A stretch of 64,000 nucleotides of DNA from Sneathiella chungangensis (GTDB lineage Bacteria > Pseudomonadota > Alphaproteobacteria > Sneathiellales > Sneathiellaceae), in contig NZ_WTVA01000003.1 of the NCBI RefSeq assembly GCF_009882935.1, forward strand, positions 160,715-224,714. The letters run 5' to 3'. The stretch's first letter is position 1. Each line of letters opens with the position of its first letter. The notes beneath the pieces were generated by a model. It was not told where the DNA came from, searched no databases, and saw only the letters and a list, made by a program, of their open reading frames with translations. Below are positions 8,221-17,604 of this stretch, piece after piece. The position numbers and the translations under genes were made by a program.

Positions 8221-8811
8221 ATGTTCTATGACCGCTTGACCCGTCTGTTACATCTTCTGTTCGGCCTTGGCATCGTCGCGCAGCTTTTCATCAGCGAATG
8301 GATGGAGCATCCAAGACCGGACGAGCCGGGCAATTTCCTTTACGAGGTGCATGAGAAACTGGGGGTCGCGCTCTTCGCGGTGCTGATGATCCATTGGCTC
8401 TGGTCGCTGGTGCGCGGCGGTCCGGTGTCGCTGGCGCAGCTCTATCCCTGGTTTTCGCGCGATCGCCGCGCCGCGCTCTGGCAGGATATGCGGCATTATC
8501 TCGGCGCCATCGTGACCCTTCGCCTGCCGCCCGCCGATGAGCCGAGCCCGCTCGCCGGGGCGATCCAGGGGATCGGGCTGCTGGCCGCCACCCTGCTCGC
8601 GGCGACGGGGACGCTGATCTTCTTCAATGTCGGGGAGAATTGGCAGTTCAGCGCCTGGCTGAAACTGGTGAAGGAGGTGCATGAACTCCTCGGCCCGCTG
8701 ATGTGGGGCTATCTGGTGGTCCATGTCGGGGCCTCGGTCCTGCACGAGATCTTCGGCCACCACGTCATCCGCACGATGTTCAGCGTGATCAAAAAAAATC
8801 CGGACAGCTGA
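8221..8811 (+). CDS. Cytochrome b561-family membrane protein
   Basis: The 196-residue product has four membrane helices (about 10-30, 47-67, 110-132 and 147-168) with paired histidines in the first, second and last (LTRLLHLLFG, MIHWLW, WGYLVVHVGA and VLHEIFGHH), the haem b ligands of the cytochrome b561 family. It should pass electrons within the inner membrane, possibly from quinol to a periplasmic partner. A ribosome site GGAGC precedes the ATG. It is a single gene whose end overlaps a two-way terminator. The partner protein is unknown. Confidence 0.85.
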   Translation: MFYDRLTRLLHLLFGLGIVAQLFISEWMEHPRPDEPGNFLYEVHEKLGVALFAVLMIHWLWSLVRGGPVSLAQLYPWFSRDRRAALWQDMRHYLGAIVTLRLPPADEPSPLAGAIQGIGLLAATLLAATGTLIFFNVGENWQFSAWLKLVKEVHELLGPLMWGYLVVHVGASVLHEIFGHHVIRTMFSVIKKNPDS

Positions 8812-8827
8812 GGCTGCCCGGATTTTT
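8794..8827. terminator. Two-way intrinsic terminator between cytochrome b561 and the chemoreceptor gene
   Basis: AAAAATCCGG at 8794-8803 pairs with CCGGATTTTT at 8818-8827, with an inner CAGC/GCTG stem. The A and T flanks let it end transcripts from both sides. It overlaps the last codons of the cytochrome gene. Confidence 0.85.
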
Positions 8828-8848
8828 CCGTGGGGATATCGCGCCGGC

Positions 8849-10624
8849 CTAGCTGGCCATGGAGCGGATGTCTTTCAGGACGGAGTCCACTTCCTCGCGG
8901 AGCTTGTCCGAGAACTGGGTGAGCTCGCCGACGGAGCCGAGAAGCTGCGTCGCGCTCTCGCCGGAGACGGAGGCCATGTTCGAAACCTCTAGAACCGAGC
9001 GGGATACCTCGCCGGTGGAGGAGGAGGCCTGCTGCACATTCTGGGTGATTTCCTGCGTTGCGGTGCTCTGCTCCTCGAGCGCGGCAGCCATCGCCTGAAC
9101 CGTCTCGTTGATCTGCACGATCCGCTCCTCGATCCGCTTCACGGCATCGACCGCCTCGGTCGTTGCGTTCTGCATATCGTCGATCTGGCGGGTGATTTCC
9201 TCGGTCGCGTTGGTGGTCTGCGAGGCGAGGCCCTTGACTTCGCTGGCGACGACGGCAAATCCCTTGCCCGCTTCACCGGCGCGCGCCGCCTCGATGGTCG
9301 CATTGAGCGCCAGCAGGTTGGTCTGCGAGGCGATATTGTTGATCAACTCGATGACATTGCCGATCTCGCCCGCGGAGACGGCTAGCTTGCCGACGACCTG
9401 GTCGGTGGATTCGGCGACATCCATGGTTTCACGCGACAGCTTGGCCGAGACATCGACCTGGCGGGCGATTTCCTGAAGCGAGGTCGAGAGTTCCTCGGCG
9501 GCGGCGGCAACGCCGCTCACATTGCCGGCGGCCTGTTCGGCGGCGGCGGCGATCGAGGTTGAGTGACGGTCCGTATCGGCGGCGCTGGTCACCATGCCCT
9601 TGGCCTTCTCCTCCATCACGGTGGCGGAGCCGGAAATCTGCTGGGCGACGGCATTGACCGTGCTTTCCAGTTTCTGGGCGATGGACTGGGCGAAGGAGAC
9701 ACGCTCGGCGGCGGCTTTCTCCGCTGCTTCCTGATCGCGGCGTTTCTCTTCTTCGGCGCGCGCGGCCTCTTCCTGGCGGCGCGCCTCGGCCTCGGCGGCC
9801 TTTTGCTGTTCGTCCTTCTGGCGCTCGATCTCAAGCGCCTTGACCTTCTCCGCATTGGCCTTGAAGACCTGGACGGCGCGGGACATGTCGCCGACATCGT
9901 CCTTGCGTTCCAGCCCGACGATGGTGATGTCGCTGTCGCCATTGGCGAGCGCAGTCATCGCCTCGGTCAACTGGCTGAGCGGTTTGCCGATAAAGCGGCT
10001 TAACAGGAAGCCGGTCAGCAGCATGATGCCGAGCAGTGCCGCGCCGGTCAGCAGCAGTTGCTGCATCAGGTTGGCGGAGATCTGGTCGTTGAGCCGGTTG
10101 AGGCTCCAGCCGACGGCGGCATAGCCGACAGTCTCGCCCTTGGCGTCGGTGACCGGCGTCAGGATGATGTGATGGCTGTCGGTCTTGCCGGTATAGATGC
10201 CGCCCGCGTCAAGCGCGCCTTTCTGCTCGCCGAGCAGTCCGGTCAGGCCGGCGGAAGGGACGGTCTCGGAATGATATTCGGTCACGATATTGCCGTCGTT
10301 GTCGAAGGTGACGATATCGGCAAGGACAGAATCCGGCTTGCTCGCCATCTCATGATAGACCTCGGCAATCTTGTCGGATTTCTTCCACTTCAGGGCCCCG
10401 GAGAGCTGCTCCGCCATCAGCGCCGTGATGGTCTGGTTATTGGCGGTCGCCAGCTCTTCCATGTCCTGCCGTTGGTTTTGCAGCCCCAGGAACACGAGGA
10501 GCGCGAGCCCCATCAACGTCGTCGCGAAAACAACGAGAAGGATCTTGCGGCTGACGGTCAACTGGACCGCGCCTTTCTTCTTGCCGGTTTCTGTGGGTTC
10601 ATTCATCGGGATCTCGGCGCTCAT
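8849..10624 (-). CDS. Methyl-accepting chemotaxis protein
   Basis: A transmembrane chemoreceptor of 591 residues. Domains in order: short cytoplasmic start; membrane helix about 28-48; periplasmic sensor about 49-187 with a Cache-like core ([20 protein letters not shown]); second helix about 188-210; HAMP about 211-265; a Glu/Arg/Ala-rich coiled coil about 270-305; and the signalling hairpin to the end with the conserved tip [20 protein letters not shown]. It should cluster with CheA/CheW and control motility. It follows the solo Cache gene by 53 bases on the same strand. No che genes are in the window. Confidence 0.93.
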   Translation of the reverse strand: MSAEIPMNEPTETGKKKGAVQLTVSRKILLVVFATTLMGLALLVFLGLQNQRQDMEELATANNQTITALMAEQLSGALKWKKSDKIAEVYHEMASKPDSVLADIVTFDNDGNIVTEYHSETVPSAGLTGLLGEQKGALDAGGIYTGKTDSHHIILTPVTDAKGETVGYAAVGWSLNRLNDQISANLMQQLLLTGAALLGIMLLTGFLLSRFIGKPLSQLTEAMTALANGDSDITIVGLERKDDVGDMSRAVQVFKANAEKVKALEIERQKDEQQKAAEAEARRQEEAARAEEEKRRDQEAAEKAAAERVSFAQSIAQKLESTVNAVAQQISGSATVMEEKAKGMVTSAADTDRHSTSIAAAAEQAAGNVSGVAAAAEELSTSLQEIARQVDVSAKLSRETMDVAESTDQVVGKLAVSAGEIGNVIELINNIASQTNLLALNATIEAARAGEAGKGFAVVASEVKGLASQTTNATEEITRQIDDMQNATTEAVDAVKRIEERIVQINETVQAMAAALEEQSTATQEITQNVQQASSSTGEVSRSVLEVSNMASVSGESATQLLGSVGELTQFSDKLREEVDSVLKDIRSMAS

Positions 10625-10677
10625 CTCGTGCGTATCCTTATAATTTTCCGGGGATTTTTATGGATTTCGGAAAGGGG

Positions 10678-11262
10678 CTATTCCAGCATTTCGACATTGA
10701 CGCCAACGGTGACGGCGCCAATCGGCTCCTTGGTTGCCGGATCGACGATCGCGACGCTGACCTGCGACTGGTAGGTCTGCGAGGAATCATCGAACTCGAC
10801 CTCGTCAATCAGCACGCCGGCCGGGCCCGCGCCATAGGTCTTCTGCCATTTGGCTTCATCGCCCTGCCAGTAGTCGGAGGTGACGTCGCTCTGGCCGACA
10901 TTGAGGCCCTTCATGTCCATGACGAAAATCTCGGTATATTTCCCCTGGGACTTTTCCTTGACGTCCTTGAGGTAGGCGGACAGGCTGTTCGCCAGCACCG
11001 CATTGATCATCTTCTGATCGCCGCCCTTGGTCTCGGCGCGCCACTGCTTGTCCTTGGCGTCGATATCGGCCTGGCTCAGCGCGGCGGAGGATTTGTTCTG
11101 CTCCTTGATGGCATTGACGACGGTGTCGCTTTGTGCCCAGCTGCGCACGTCGCTGTCGATCAGGTTGCCAAGAGCGACTTTATAGTCAGCGGCGGTTGCG
11201 TTCGCCGTAAAGCCGATGACGGCCGAAAGGACGGCGGCGGCGGCGATGGTTTTACGGATCAT
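10678..11262 (-). CDS. Stand-alone periplasmic Cache-like sensor protein
   Basis: A 194-residue exported protein. The signal peptide runs to ATA-ADY (about residue 24). The mature part has an N-terminal helix (NLIDSDVRSWAQSDTVVNAIKEQN) followed by an alpha/beta PAS-like core with IFVMDMKGLNVGQSDVTSDYWQGDE, the strand-turn-ligand loop pattern of Cache sensors, and ends SVAIVDPATKEPIGAVTVGVNVE. It has no membrane anchor or output domain. The ATG at 11262 has GGAG at the right spacing; an in-frame ATG 12 bases upstream has none. It lies directly before the chemoreceptor gene and probably serves it as a binding protein; this is inference. Confidence 0.72.
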   Translation of the reverse strand: MIRKTIAAAAVLSAVIGFTANATAADYKVALGNLIDSDVRSWAQSDTVVNAIKEQNKSSAALSQADIDAKDKQWRAETKGGDQKMINAVLANSLSAYLKDVKEKSQGKYTEIFVMDMKGLNVGQSDVTSDYWQGDEAKWQKTYGAGPAGVLIDEVEFDDSSQTYQSQVSVAIVDPATKEPIGAVTVGVNVEMLE

Positions 11263-11433
11263 TGGTGTCTCCATTTATAGTTGATCGCGTTTTTGTTTAA
11301 AACTACGTGGGATTACTTCGTGATTTAACCCGTTCCCGCGCGTAGGGACAGCTTAGGGAAAAACTGTTTATTTATAGTTAATGGAGAGAAGGATTACGGG
11401 CGGAAAGGCGCGGAAAAACGGGCTTTTTTGGCC

Positions 11434-13431
11434 TCAGGCGACCATGCGGTCGCGGCTTCGGGGGAAGCTTATGGTAACGGTCGTGCCGCGGCCGACCTCG
11501 CTCTCGATATCCAGCGTGCCGTTATGGGCGGCGACGAAGGCCTTGACGATGGAGAGGCCGAGCCCGACCCCCTCATGGGTGACATGCGACGTGCTGTGGC
11601 CCTTGACGAAGGGTTCGGTGACGGTGGCGATCTGGTCCTTGCGGATGCCGTCGCCGGTATCGGCAACCGAGATGACGATATCGTCGCCGGTGGCCTGGGC
11701 GGAAACGGTGATCTTGTCGCCGGCATGGGAGAATTTGATCGCGTTGGTCAGCAGGTTGAGGAAGATCTGCCGCATCGCCGTCTTATCGGCGGGGATCGGT
11801 GACAGGTCGGACGGGGCGACCAGCGCGATCATGATCCGCTGGCAGTCGGCGCGCTGGCGGACCGATTTCACGCAGTCGGAGAGCAGGTCCTGCACGGCGA
11901 GTGGTTCGAGCTGGAGCTTGCGCCTGCCCAACTCGATGGCGGAAATGTCGAGCACCTCGTTGATGAGGGAGAGGAGGTGATGGCCGCTCTGGTTGATGTC
12001 CTTGACATATTCCATGTATCTGGCATTGCCGAGCGTGCCGAAATACTGCCCGATCAGGATATCGCTGAAACCGATGATGGCGTTGAGCGGCGTACGCAGC
12101 TCATGGCTCATGGTCGCGAGGAAGTTGGATTTCGACTGGTTCGCCTCCTCGGCCTTGATGAGCGCGTGGCGCAGCGTTTCCTCGGTTTTCTTGTTGGCGC
12201 TGATATTGGTATTGATGCCGCCCATCGCGATCAATTGCCCGTGGTTGTCGAAGATGGGGAATTTATGGACCAGCGCCGGCACCGTCGTGCCGTCGGCATG
12301 CGGGCTCATGGTCTCATATTCGACGGCCGCGGCGTCGCGGAGAACCTTGTCTTCCATCGCCTGTGATTCCCTGGCGTGATCGCCGGGATACAGGTCGATC
12401 AGCTTCATGCCTTCAATTTCCTTGTTCTCGGGATTGAACCATTCATGCCATTTCGAATTGACATGGATATAGCGCCCCTTCGTATCCTTGATGAAGATGG
12501 CGGACGGCGAATATTCGATGAAGGTACGGAATAGCTTGTCACTGGTATAAAGCTTCTTCTGGCGCACCATGGCGAGATGCATCAGCCAGGCAAAAGCCAG
12601 TGACAGCATCAGCAGGAAGGCGACGACCAGCGTCTCGATGATCGAGCTATGCTCGGCGATATTGGCGGGCGTCGGCGCGAGGGTGATGTCCCATTGGCGA
12701 TCACCCATCGCGATGCTATGGCTGAACGAGCCGTTGCCGTCCAGTGCCGGCGCGCCGGGGCTCTGGTAGACGAGGGCGTCGCCATCGAGAATGCGGACGT
12801 CATAGAGCTGGAGGAAATCGGCCTCCATCATCGAGGTCAGCAACGGCTCGGTCCGGAAGACGATATTCAGCGAGCCGAGCAGCGTGCCCTTGCGAATGAC
12901 CGGGATATAGGCGGCGAAGCCGCGACCGCCCTGGGCCAGCTCGATCGGCGGGGTGACACGCGGTTTTCCGGTTTTTTCGGCCGCGCGCAGGACGGGGCCG
13001 GGGACATTCAGATGACGGACATTGACATGGAGCGCCGGGCGGTTCTGCGCCTCCGGATAGATCCAGCGGATGACGCCGTTGGAATCGATCCAGTTGAAGG
13101 CCTGGAAATCGCGGAACAGCTCATGGAGCGCGCGCGCCTCGGACAGGAATTCGCTCTTGCCGAAGACATGGCCGACGATGATTTCGCGGCGGACATGCTC
13201 GGAGATCGTCAGGCGGGTCTGGAAATGCGCCTCAAGGCGGGCCGACAGATGCTCGAGATTGCGTTGCGTCTCCCGCGATAGTCCCCGTTCCGCGCTCGAC
13301 GGCAGCAGCATCCAGCCGCCAATGATCAGCGCGACCATGGCAAGGCCGACGAGGGCAGGTAACACGACCGTATGCCGGATTAGCATGGCAGGCAGGATAT
13401 GAAGATAGCGCAGCGAAAACGGTTTCGGCAT
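11434..13431 (-). CDS. Hybrid-less sensor histidine kinase with CHASE-like and PAS domains (copy A)
   Basis: A 665-residue membrane kinase. A first helix (about 20-42) and second helix (about 275-298) frame a periplasmic CHASE-like domain with FQAFNWIDSNGVIRW and the TPPIELAQGG loop. A PAS domain follows (about 310-425), then HisKA with SHELRTPLNAIIGFSDIL (phospho-acceptor His443) and a HATPase domain with N, G1 and G2 boxes (LTNAIKFSHAGD, VADTGDGI, GVGLGLSIVK). No receiver domain or response regulator is adjacent. The downstream paralogue shares the whole layout and even the last residues (RMVA). Confidence 0.92.
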   Translation of the reverse strand: MPKPFSLRYLHILPAMLIRHTVVLPALVGLAMVALIIGGWMLLPSSAERGLSRETQRNLEHLSARLEAHFQTRLTISEHVRREIIVGHVFGKSEFLSEARALHELFRDFQAFNWIDSNGVIRWIYPEAQNRPALHVNVRHLNVPGPVLRAAEKTGKPRVTPPIELAQGGRGFAAYIPVIRKGTLLGSLNIVFRTEPLLTSMMEADFLQLYDVRILDGDALVYQSPGAPALDGNGSFSHSIAMGDRQWDITLAPTPANIAEHSSIIETLVVAFLLMLSLAFAWLMHLAMVRQKKLYTSDKLFRTFIEYSPSAIFIKDTKGRYIHVNSKWHEWFNPENKEIEGMKLIDLYPGDHARESQAMEDKVLRDAAAVEYETMSPHADGTTVPALVHKFPIFDNHGQLIAMGGINTNISANKKTEETLRHALIKAEEANQSKSNFLATMSHELRTPLNAIIGFSDILIGQYFGTLGNARYMEYVKDINQSGHHLLSLINEVLDISAIELGRRKLQLEPLAVQDLLSDCVKSVRQRADCQRIMIALVAPSDLSPIPADKTAMRQIFLNLLTNAIKFSHAGDKITVSAQATGDDIVISVADTGDGIRKDQIATVTEPFVKGHSTSHVTHEGVGLGLSIVKAFVAAHNGTLDIESEVGRGTTVTISFPRSRDRMVA

Positions 13432-13806
13432 CGTGTATTCTTGTTATCTCGTCCCAAAAGGTCCCAAACGAATAAACAAAAGTCTTCCTCTATCCTGGCG
13501 GCCCGCAAGCGCGCCATGAACGAAAAGCCTTCATTCTAAATCTGATCGTCAATGTCCCGGCCCTGTCCGGGAAATAACGCGGACGCCACCAAAGTCAGGC
13601 ATCCCTTGCCGAACAAACGTTTGGTTGCAAACAATGGCCGGAAGCGCGCTGGATATAGGAAGAGCCATATGCTGTCAACCTAATATGGCGTCACGGCATG
13701 TAAATAATCAGATTTTTATCATATTGCAGCGCAAAATCTAATATTTGCAAAGAAACGGGCGGATTTACGCAATATCCCGCCCCGCGATCTTGCAAGGCCC
13801 GGTGAA
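13432..13806. other. Intergenic region between the two kinase genes
   Basis: About 380 bases without a gene. It holds the promoter of kinase copy A. Palindromes seen are CAAACGTTTG at 13614-13623 and GCCATAT/ATATGGC arms at 13664-13670 and 13683-13689. A weak GGGCGG/CCGCCC hairpin near 13757-13782 could end transcription of copy B. None is matched to a known regulator. Confidence 0.4.
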
Positions 13807-13812
13807 TCAACC

Positions 13813-15807
13813 TCAGGCGACCATGCGGCCGTTTTCCTTGGGCAGGGTTACGGTGACCGTGGTGCCGCGTCCGACTTCGCTCTCGATATGGAGGGTGCCC
13901 TTATGGGCGGCGACGAAGGATTTGACGATGGAGAGGCCGAGGCCGACCCCCTCGTGGGTGATATGCGAGGTGCTGTGGCCCTTGACGAAGGGCTCGGTGA
14001 CGCTGGCGAGCTGCTCTTTGTTGATGCCTTCGCCCGTATCGGCGACGGTGATCACGACGGCCTCGTCCGCGGCCCGCGCCGTGACGATGATCTTGTCACC
14101 GGCATGGGAGAATTTGATGGCATTGGTCAGCAGGTTGAGGAAGATCTGCCGCACCGCCGTCTCGTCGGCGGAAATCGGCGGCAAGCTGCTGTCGGCGTTC
14201 AGCGCAACGGTGAGGCCCTGCGTCTCGGCGCGGTGGCGAACCGATTTCACGCAGTCGGACAGCAGGTCCTGCACGACCAGCGGTTCCAGCACCAGCTCGC
14301 GCTTGCCCAGCTCGATGGCGGAGATATCGAGCACCTCGTTGATCAGCGACAGCAGATGACGGCCGCTGTGGTTGATATCCTCGGCATATTCCATGTATTT
14401 CGCGCTGCCGACCGGGCCGAAATATTCGCCGAGCAGGATATCGCTAAAGCCGATAATGGCATTGAGCGGGGTGCGCAGCTCATGGCTCATGGTCGCGAGG
14501 AATTTCGATTTCGACTGGCTCGCCTCCTCGGCCTTGATCAGCGCCAGGCGGAGCGTTTCCTCGGTCTTCTTGTTGAGGCTGATATCGGTGATCGAGCCGC
14601 CGATGGCGATCACCTCGCCGGTGTCGTCCGTGATCGGGAACATCTGCACGAAGGTCGGGACCGTGCCGCCGCCCGTCAGCGGGCTCAGATATTCCTTCTC
14701 GATCATATCCCGGCGGTCGAGGATCTGCTCTTCCTGGCGGCGCACCTCCTCGGCATATCCGGCGGGGAAGACTTCCTCCGATGTCAGGCCGCGGATGTCG
14801 CGCCCCTCGGGGTTGAACCATTCATGCCACTGCGAATTGGCGTGGATATAGCGGCCCTCGGCGTCCTTGATGATGATCGCGGAGGGGGAATTCTCGATGA
14901 AGGTCCGGAACAGCTTGTCGCTCGCCTTGATCCGCAGCTGGCGGACCATCGCCAGATGGATGAGCCAGGCGATGACGATGCAGAGCAGGATGAGGGTGAC
15001 CAGCACCAATTCGTCGACGATCGTGCCATAGGCGGCGATGACCTGCGCCTTCGGCTGCAGCGTGACCGCCCAGACCCGGTTGCCGATGACGATCCATTTA
15101 TGGAAGGCGTCGTCGCGCTCCGCCGTCTCACTGAAGGTGGTGAACAGCGGGCTTGTCTCGTCCTGGATCATCACCTCGTATTTGTCGAGCATGTCGTCCG
15201 CCATGGCCGCGCGGATCAGCGGATCGGCGCGGAAAATGATATTCACGAAGCCCGTGACGCGGCCCATCTTGAGCACCGGGATATAGGCGACGAAGCCAAC
15301 GCCGCCCTGGGCGAGCTCGATCGGCGGGGTGATCTGCAGCCGGCCCGTCTCCTCCGCCCTGGCAAGCGCGATACCGGGCAGCTTGAGCTTCTTGACGTCG
15401 AGATTCTGCGCCTGCTCGTTCCCCTTCAGGGGCGAGACCCAGCGGATGACGCCGAGCGAGTCCACCCAGCTGATCGCCTGGAAATCGGTGAACAGCTCAT
15501 GGATGTAGGAGGTCTGGGTGAGGAAGTCGTCGCGGTCCTTGATCTGTCCGCCGATCAGCAGCCGGCGCAATTGCTCGCCGATGGCGAGGCGCGTCGCGAT
15601 ATGGCTCTCCAGCCGCGCCGAGAAATTGCCAAGGTCATTGCGGGCCTCCGTCGCGTAGCCGGTCGTCTCCGTCGTCGGCGTCACCAGCCAGACGATGGTG
15701 ATCAGCACGATCATGCTCGCGCCGATGACCGTGGGCACCAGAATCGTGTGGCGCGGCAGGCGGCCGAGGCCGGCGTGCAGCCCGTCTATGAGGGAGGTCC
15801 ATGTCAT
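13813..15807 (-). CDS. Sensor histidine kinase with CHASE-like and PAS domains (copy B)
   Basis: A paralogue of the kinase gene to its left, 664 residues from the ATG at 15807 (a TTG 21 bases earlier is also possible; neither has a strong ribosome site). It has the same order: membrane helix, CHASE-like periplasmic domain (FQAISWVDSLGVIRWVSP), second helix, PAS, HisKA with SHELRTPLNAIIGFSDIL (His442) and a HATPase domain ending GVGLGLSIVKSFVAAHKGTL. The catalytic half is nearly identical to copy A, while the sensor half has drifted, so the pair probably arose by tandem duplication and reads different signals. No partner regulator nearby. Confidence 0.92.
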   Translation of the reverse strand: MTWTSLIDGLHAGLGRLPRHTILVPTVIGASMIVLITIVWLVTPTTETTGYATEARNDLGNFSARLESHIATRLAIGEQLRRLLIGGQIKDRDDFLTQTSYIHELFTDFQAISWVDSLGVIRWVSPLKGNEQAQNLDVKKLKLPGIALARAEETGRLQITPPIELAQGGVGFVAYIPVLKMGRVTGFVNIIFRADPLIRAAMADDMLDKYEVMIQDETSPLFTTFSETAERDDAFHKWIVIGNRVWAVTLQPKAQVIAAYGTIVDELVLVTLILLCIVIAWLIHLAMVRQLRIKASDKLFRTFIENSPSAIIIKDAEGRYIHANSQWHEWFNPEGRDIRGLTSEEVFPAGYAEEVRRQEEQILDRRDMIEKEYLSPLTGGGTVPTFVQMFPITDDTGEVIAIGGSITDISLNKKTEETLRLALIKAEEASQSKSKFLATMSHELRTPLNAIIGFSDILLGEYFGPVGSAKYMEYAEDINHSGRHLLSLINEVLDISAIELGKRELVLEPLVVQDLLSDCVKSVRHRAETQGLTVALNADSSLPPISADETAVRQIFLNLLTNAIKFSHAGDKIIVTARAADEAVVITVADTGEGINKEQLASVTEPFVKGHSTSHITHEGVGLGLSIVKSFVAAHKGTLHIESEVGRGTTVTVTLPKENGRMVA

Positions 15808-16073
15808 CGGGGGAATTCTAGTAAACAAACCCCTAATAAACCCTAAACAACTTTGCCCAGTTTTTATCTTTTTTCGTATTCTCGCGCGCCGCGATCAACT
15901 AACCGCGACGGCGCCGCGGTTATCGGTGCGCTGGCCCAGTGATTTATTGCGGTTTCGGGAGAAAATCCCGCCCCAACGGACCCCGCCCGCCCAAGAGCCG
16001 CGCCACCGCCCATCACCACGGCGAGGGCGGCGGCGGCAGCGATTTACACGGCGTCGCGGCGGACTGATCCGTC

Positions 16074-16298
16074 TCAGGCGCAGCAATCGTCCCCGGCCTG
16101 CTTCGGCGGGCAGGGGACAGTCCCGTAGGAGCAATAGACGCAGCAATCGCCGGCCTTCGGCCTCAGCACAGCGCCGCAGCCCTTGCAGTCATAGAACCAC
16201 TGGCAGGCATCGGTCGGCATGGTCTCGGCCTCCGTATGTCCGCAGTCGGGGCAGGTCAGGACCGAGGTCAGTCGGGGACTGTTTTCTTGCGTTTCCAT
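16074..16298 (-). CDS. GDCCxC domain protein (Cys-rich, linked to mercury uptake genes)
   Basis: This 74-residue cytoplasmic protein has ten or more cysteines in zinc-ribbon-like pairs: CPDCGH, CKGCG and the signature GDCCVYCSYGTVPCPP, ending CC. The GDCCxC family is usually found with merF-like genes. It probably binds a soft metal, but its activity is unknown. Its start lies 31 bases inside merF, so both are one translation-coupled unit. No merR, merA or merP is present. Confidence 0.85.
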   Translation of the reverse strand: METQENSPRLTSVLTCPDCGHTEAETMPTDACQWFYDCKGCGAVLRPKAGDCCVYCSYGTVPCPPKQAGDDCCA

Positions 16299-16480
16299 AG
16301 GGCATAGACCGTTATTGCGATAAACAGGGCGAGGGCGGGCAGCAGCACATAGTCGAGCAGCCCAAGCGCGGCGGAGAGCCCCACCGCGCCGAGCAGGATC
16401 ACCAGGACCGGCGTAAAACAGCAGAGCGCCGCCACCACCGTCCCGATTATCCCGACCTTGAGCAATGTCCCGTCTTTCAT
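16268..16480 (-). CDS. merF: MerF-like mercury transport protein
   Basis: A 70-residue inner-membrane protein with two helices (about 7-30 and 40-62). The vicinal Cys pair in ALCCFTPVLVILLG is the metal-passing motif of MerF, which takes Hg2+ across the membrane. The second C-terminal Cys pair of classical MerF is absent; the chain ends KRKKTVPD. The missing thiols may be supplied by the overlapping GDCCxC protein. It lies without the rest of a mer operon. Confidence 0.82.
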   Translation of the reverse strand: MKDGTLLKVGIIGTVVAALCCFTPVLVILLGAVGLSAALGLLDYVLLPALALFIAITVYALWKRKKTVPD

Positions 16481-16627
16481 CCCCCCATGCTACGCCCTAC
16501 GCCCAAAAGGGCCATACATATCTCTACACAAATTGGTGAGGCGCGCGCGGGATTGAGTTTTACGCGGGCGGCGGTGATGTTGCCTCCGCATCGTCCCCCC
16601 GCAACCCAATCACATCGCGATTTTACC

Positions 16628-16665
16628 CGGCCACAGTTTCGCCCCGCAACTTATCGCATTGCGCG
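16628..16665 (+). repeat. 38-bp direct repeat, copy 1
   Basis: A perfect 38-base repeat beginning CGGCCACAGTTTCGCC, found again at 17498-17535 in the same orientation. Similarity extends weakly to both sides (a GCGATTTT before and an AGGGAAGGGG stretch after). The two copies bracket one membrane-protein gene. Confidence 0.9.
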
Positions 16666-16743
16666 AGGATGGATAGAGGGAAGGGGGAGTTTGTTGTGGG
16701 GGTGAGGGGCGGTTGAATTGATGGCAACGGGATTTGCCGCTAT

Positions 16744-17475
16744 TCAATCGGCCTCGGAGAATTCCTGATATTCGCGCAGGCCAATGACATTGTAATAGAG
16801 GAAGGTCGCCGTACTGACCCATACGGCGAGGGTGAGGGAGAAAATGACGCTCAGGCAGAGGGCCATGATCACCACCCCCGCAAAGCCGGAAAGGATGCTT
16901 CCGATGATCAGCGAGAGGGCCGCCGTTGCGCCGATTAGCGCGCCGGAAAGCAGGAGCCAGAGCAGGAATGCCAACACGATGGAGAAGCTGTATTCAACCC
17001 CTCGCCTCACAAACAGCTGGAACCGGAGCGGCTGGTCGAGGGCGATGGCCGGATAGAAAAAGACAAGCACGCAGGCCGGGAGCAGCATCAGGATAAGAGT
17101 CACGACGAGCGCAATTTCCTGCGGCAGGGACGCCAACAGAAACAGGAAGATGAAGACGAGCAGCATGCTGGCGATCAGCGCGAAGAGCCCGTATTTGACC
17201 TCCCGCATCCCCAGGCTGAACGGGAAACCCGTCTGGTTCCTCGCCGCCGGGATCAGCGAATAACGATGCCAGGAGACGGCGAAGGTGGCATAGAGCAGCA
17301 CCAGAATTATGCCTCCCCACGCATTGAAGGTGCTATCCGCAAGGCTGCCCAGCATACCAATGAGGCTGCCGATCACGATCACGAGGGCCGCCCGGTGAAG
17401 GCAGGGACGGATATTCTGGAGCACGAAATAGAGCGCCGTCAGTCCGAGTTTCGGAACAGCCAGTAGATTTTCCAA
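16744..17475 (-). CDS. Six-helix membrane protein of unknown function
   Basis: A 243-residue integral membrane protein with about six hydrophobic segments and Cys/Ser-poor loops; there are no recognisable active residues. The general look (long helices, a PLRFQLFVRRGVEYSFSI loop) is like the BPSS1780/GlpM-type helix bundles, but I do not assign it. The start appears to be a TTG at 17475 behind GGGGGTTATT; no ATG is better placed. The gene is flanked by the two 38-bp direct repeats, one 22 bases before the start codon and the other 78 bases after the stop, hinting at a mobile or duplicated cassette. Confidence 0.65.
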   Translation of the reverse strand: MENLLAVPKLGLTALYFVLQNIRPCLHRAALVIVIGSLIGMLGSLADSTFNAWGGIILVLLYATFAVSWHRYSLIPAARNQTGFPFSLGMREVKYGLFALIASMLLVFIFLFLLASLPQEIALVVTLILMLLPACVLVFFYPAIALDQPLRFQLFVRRGVEYSFSIVLAFLLWLLLSGALIGATAALSLIIGSILSGFAGVVIMALCLSVIFSLTLAVWVSTATFLYYNVIGLREYQEFSEAD

Positions 17476-17497
17476 AATAACCCCCGCGATTTTTACT

Positions 17498-17535
17498 CGG
17501 CCACAGTTTCGCCCCGCAACTTATCGCATTGCGCG
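17498..17535 (+). repeat. 38-bp direct repeat, copy 2
   Basis: Second exact copy of the 38-base element, just upstream of the membrane-protein gene read on the minus strand. It could include that gene's promoter. Confidence 0.9.
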
Positions 17536-17604
17536 CCGTCTGCACAAGAGGGAAGGGGTATGGAAGCTAAACTTAAATCTTTGTTGAACATCTACTAAAA
17601 TAAT

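Noticed and set aside
13888-15846. A 652-codon plus-strand ORF opposite kinase copy B.
   Set aside because: Antisense shadow caused by high GC at third positions; no domain and no ribosome site.
16074-16480. A complete mercury resistance operon.
   Set aside because: Only merF and the GDCCxC gene are present; merR, merT, merP and merA are not found in the flanking sequence.
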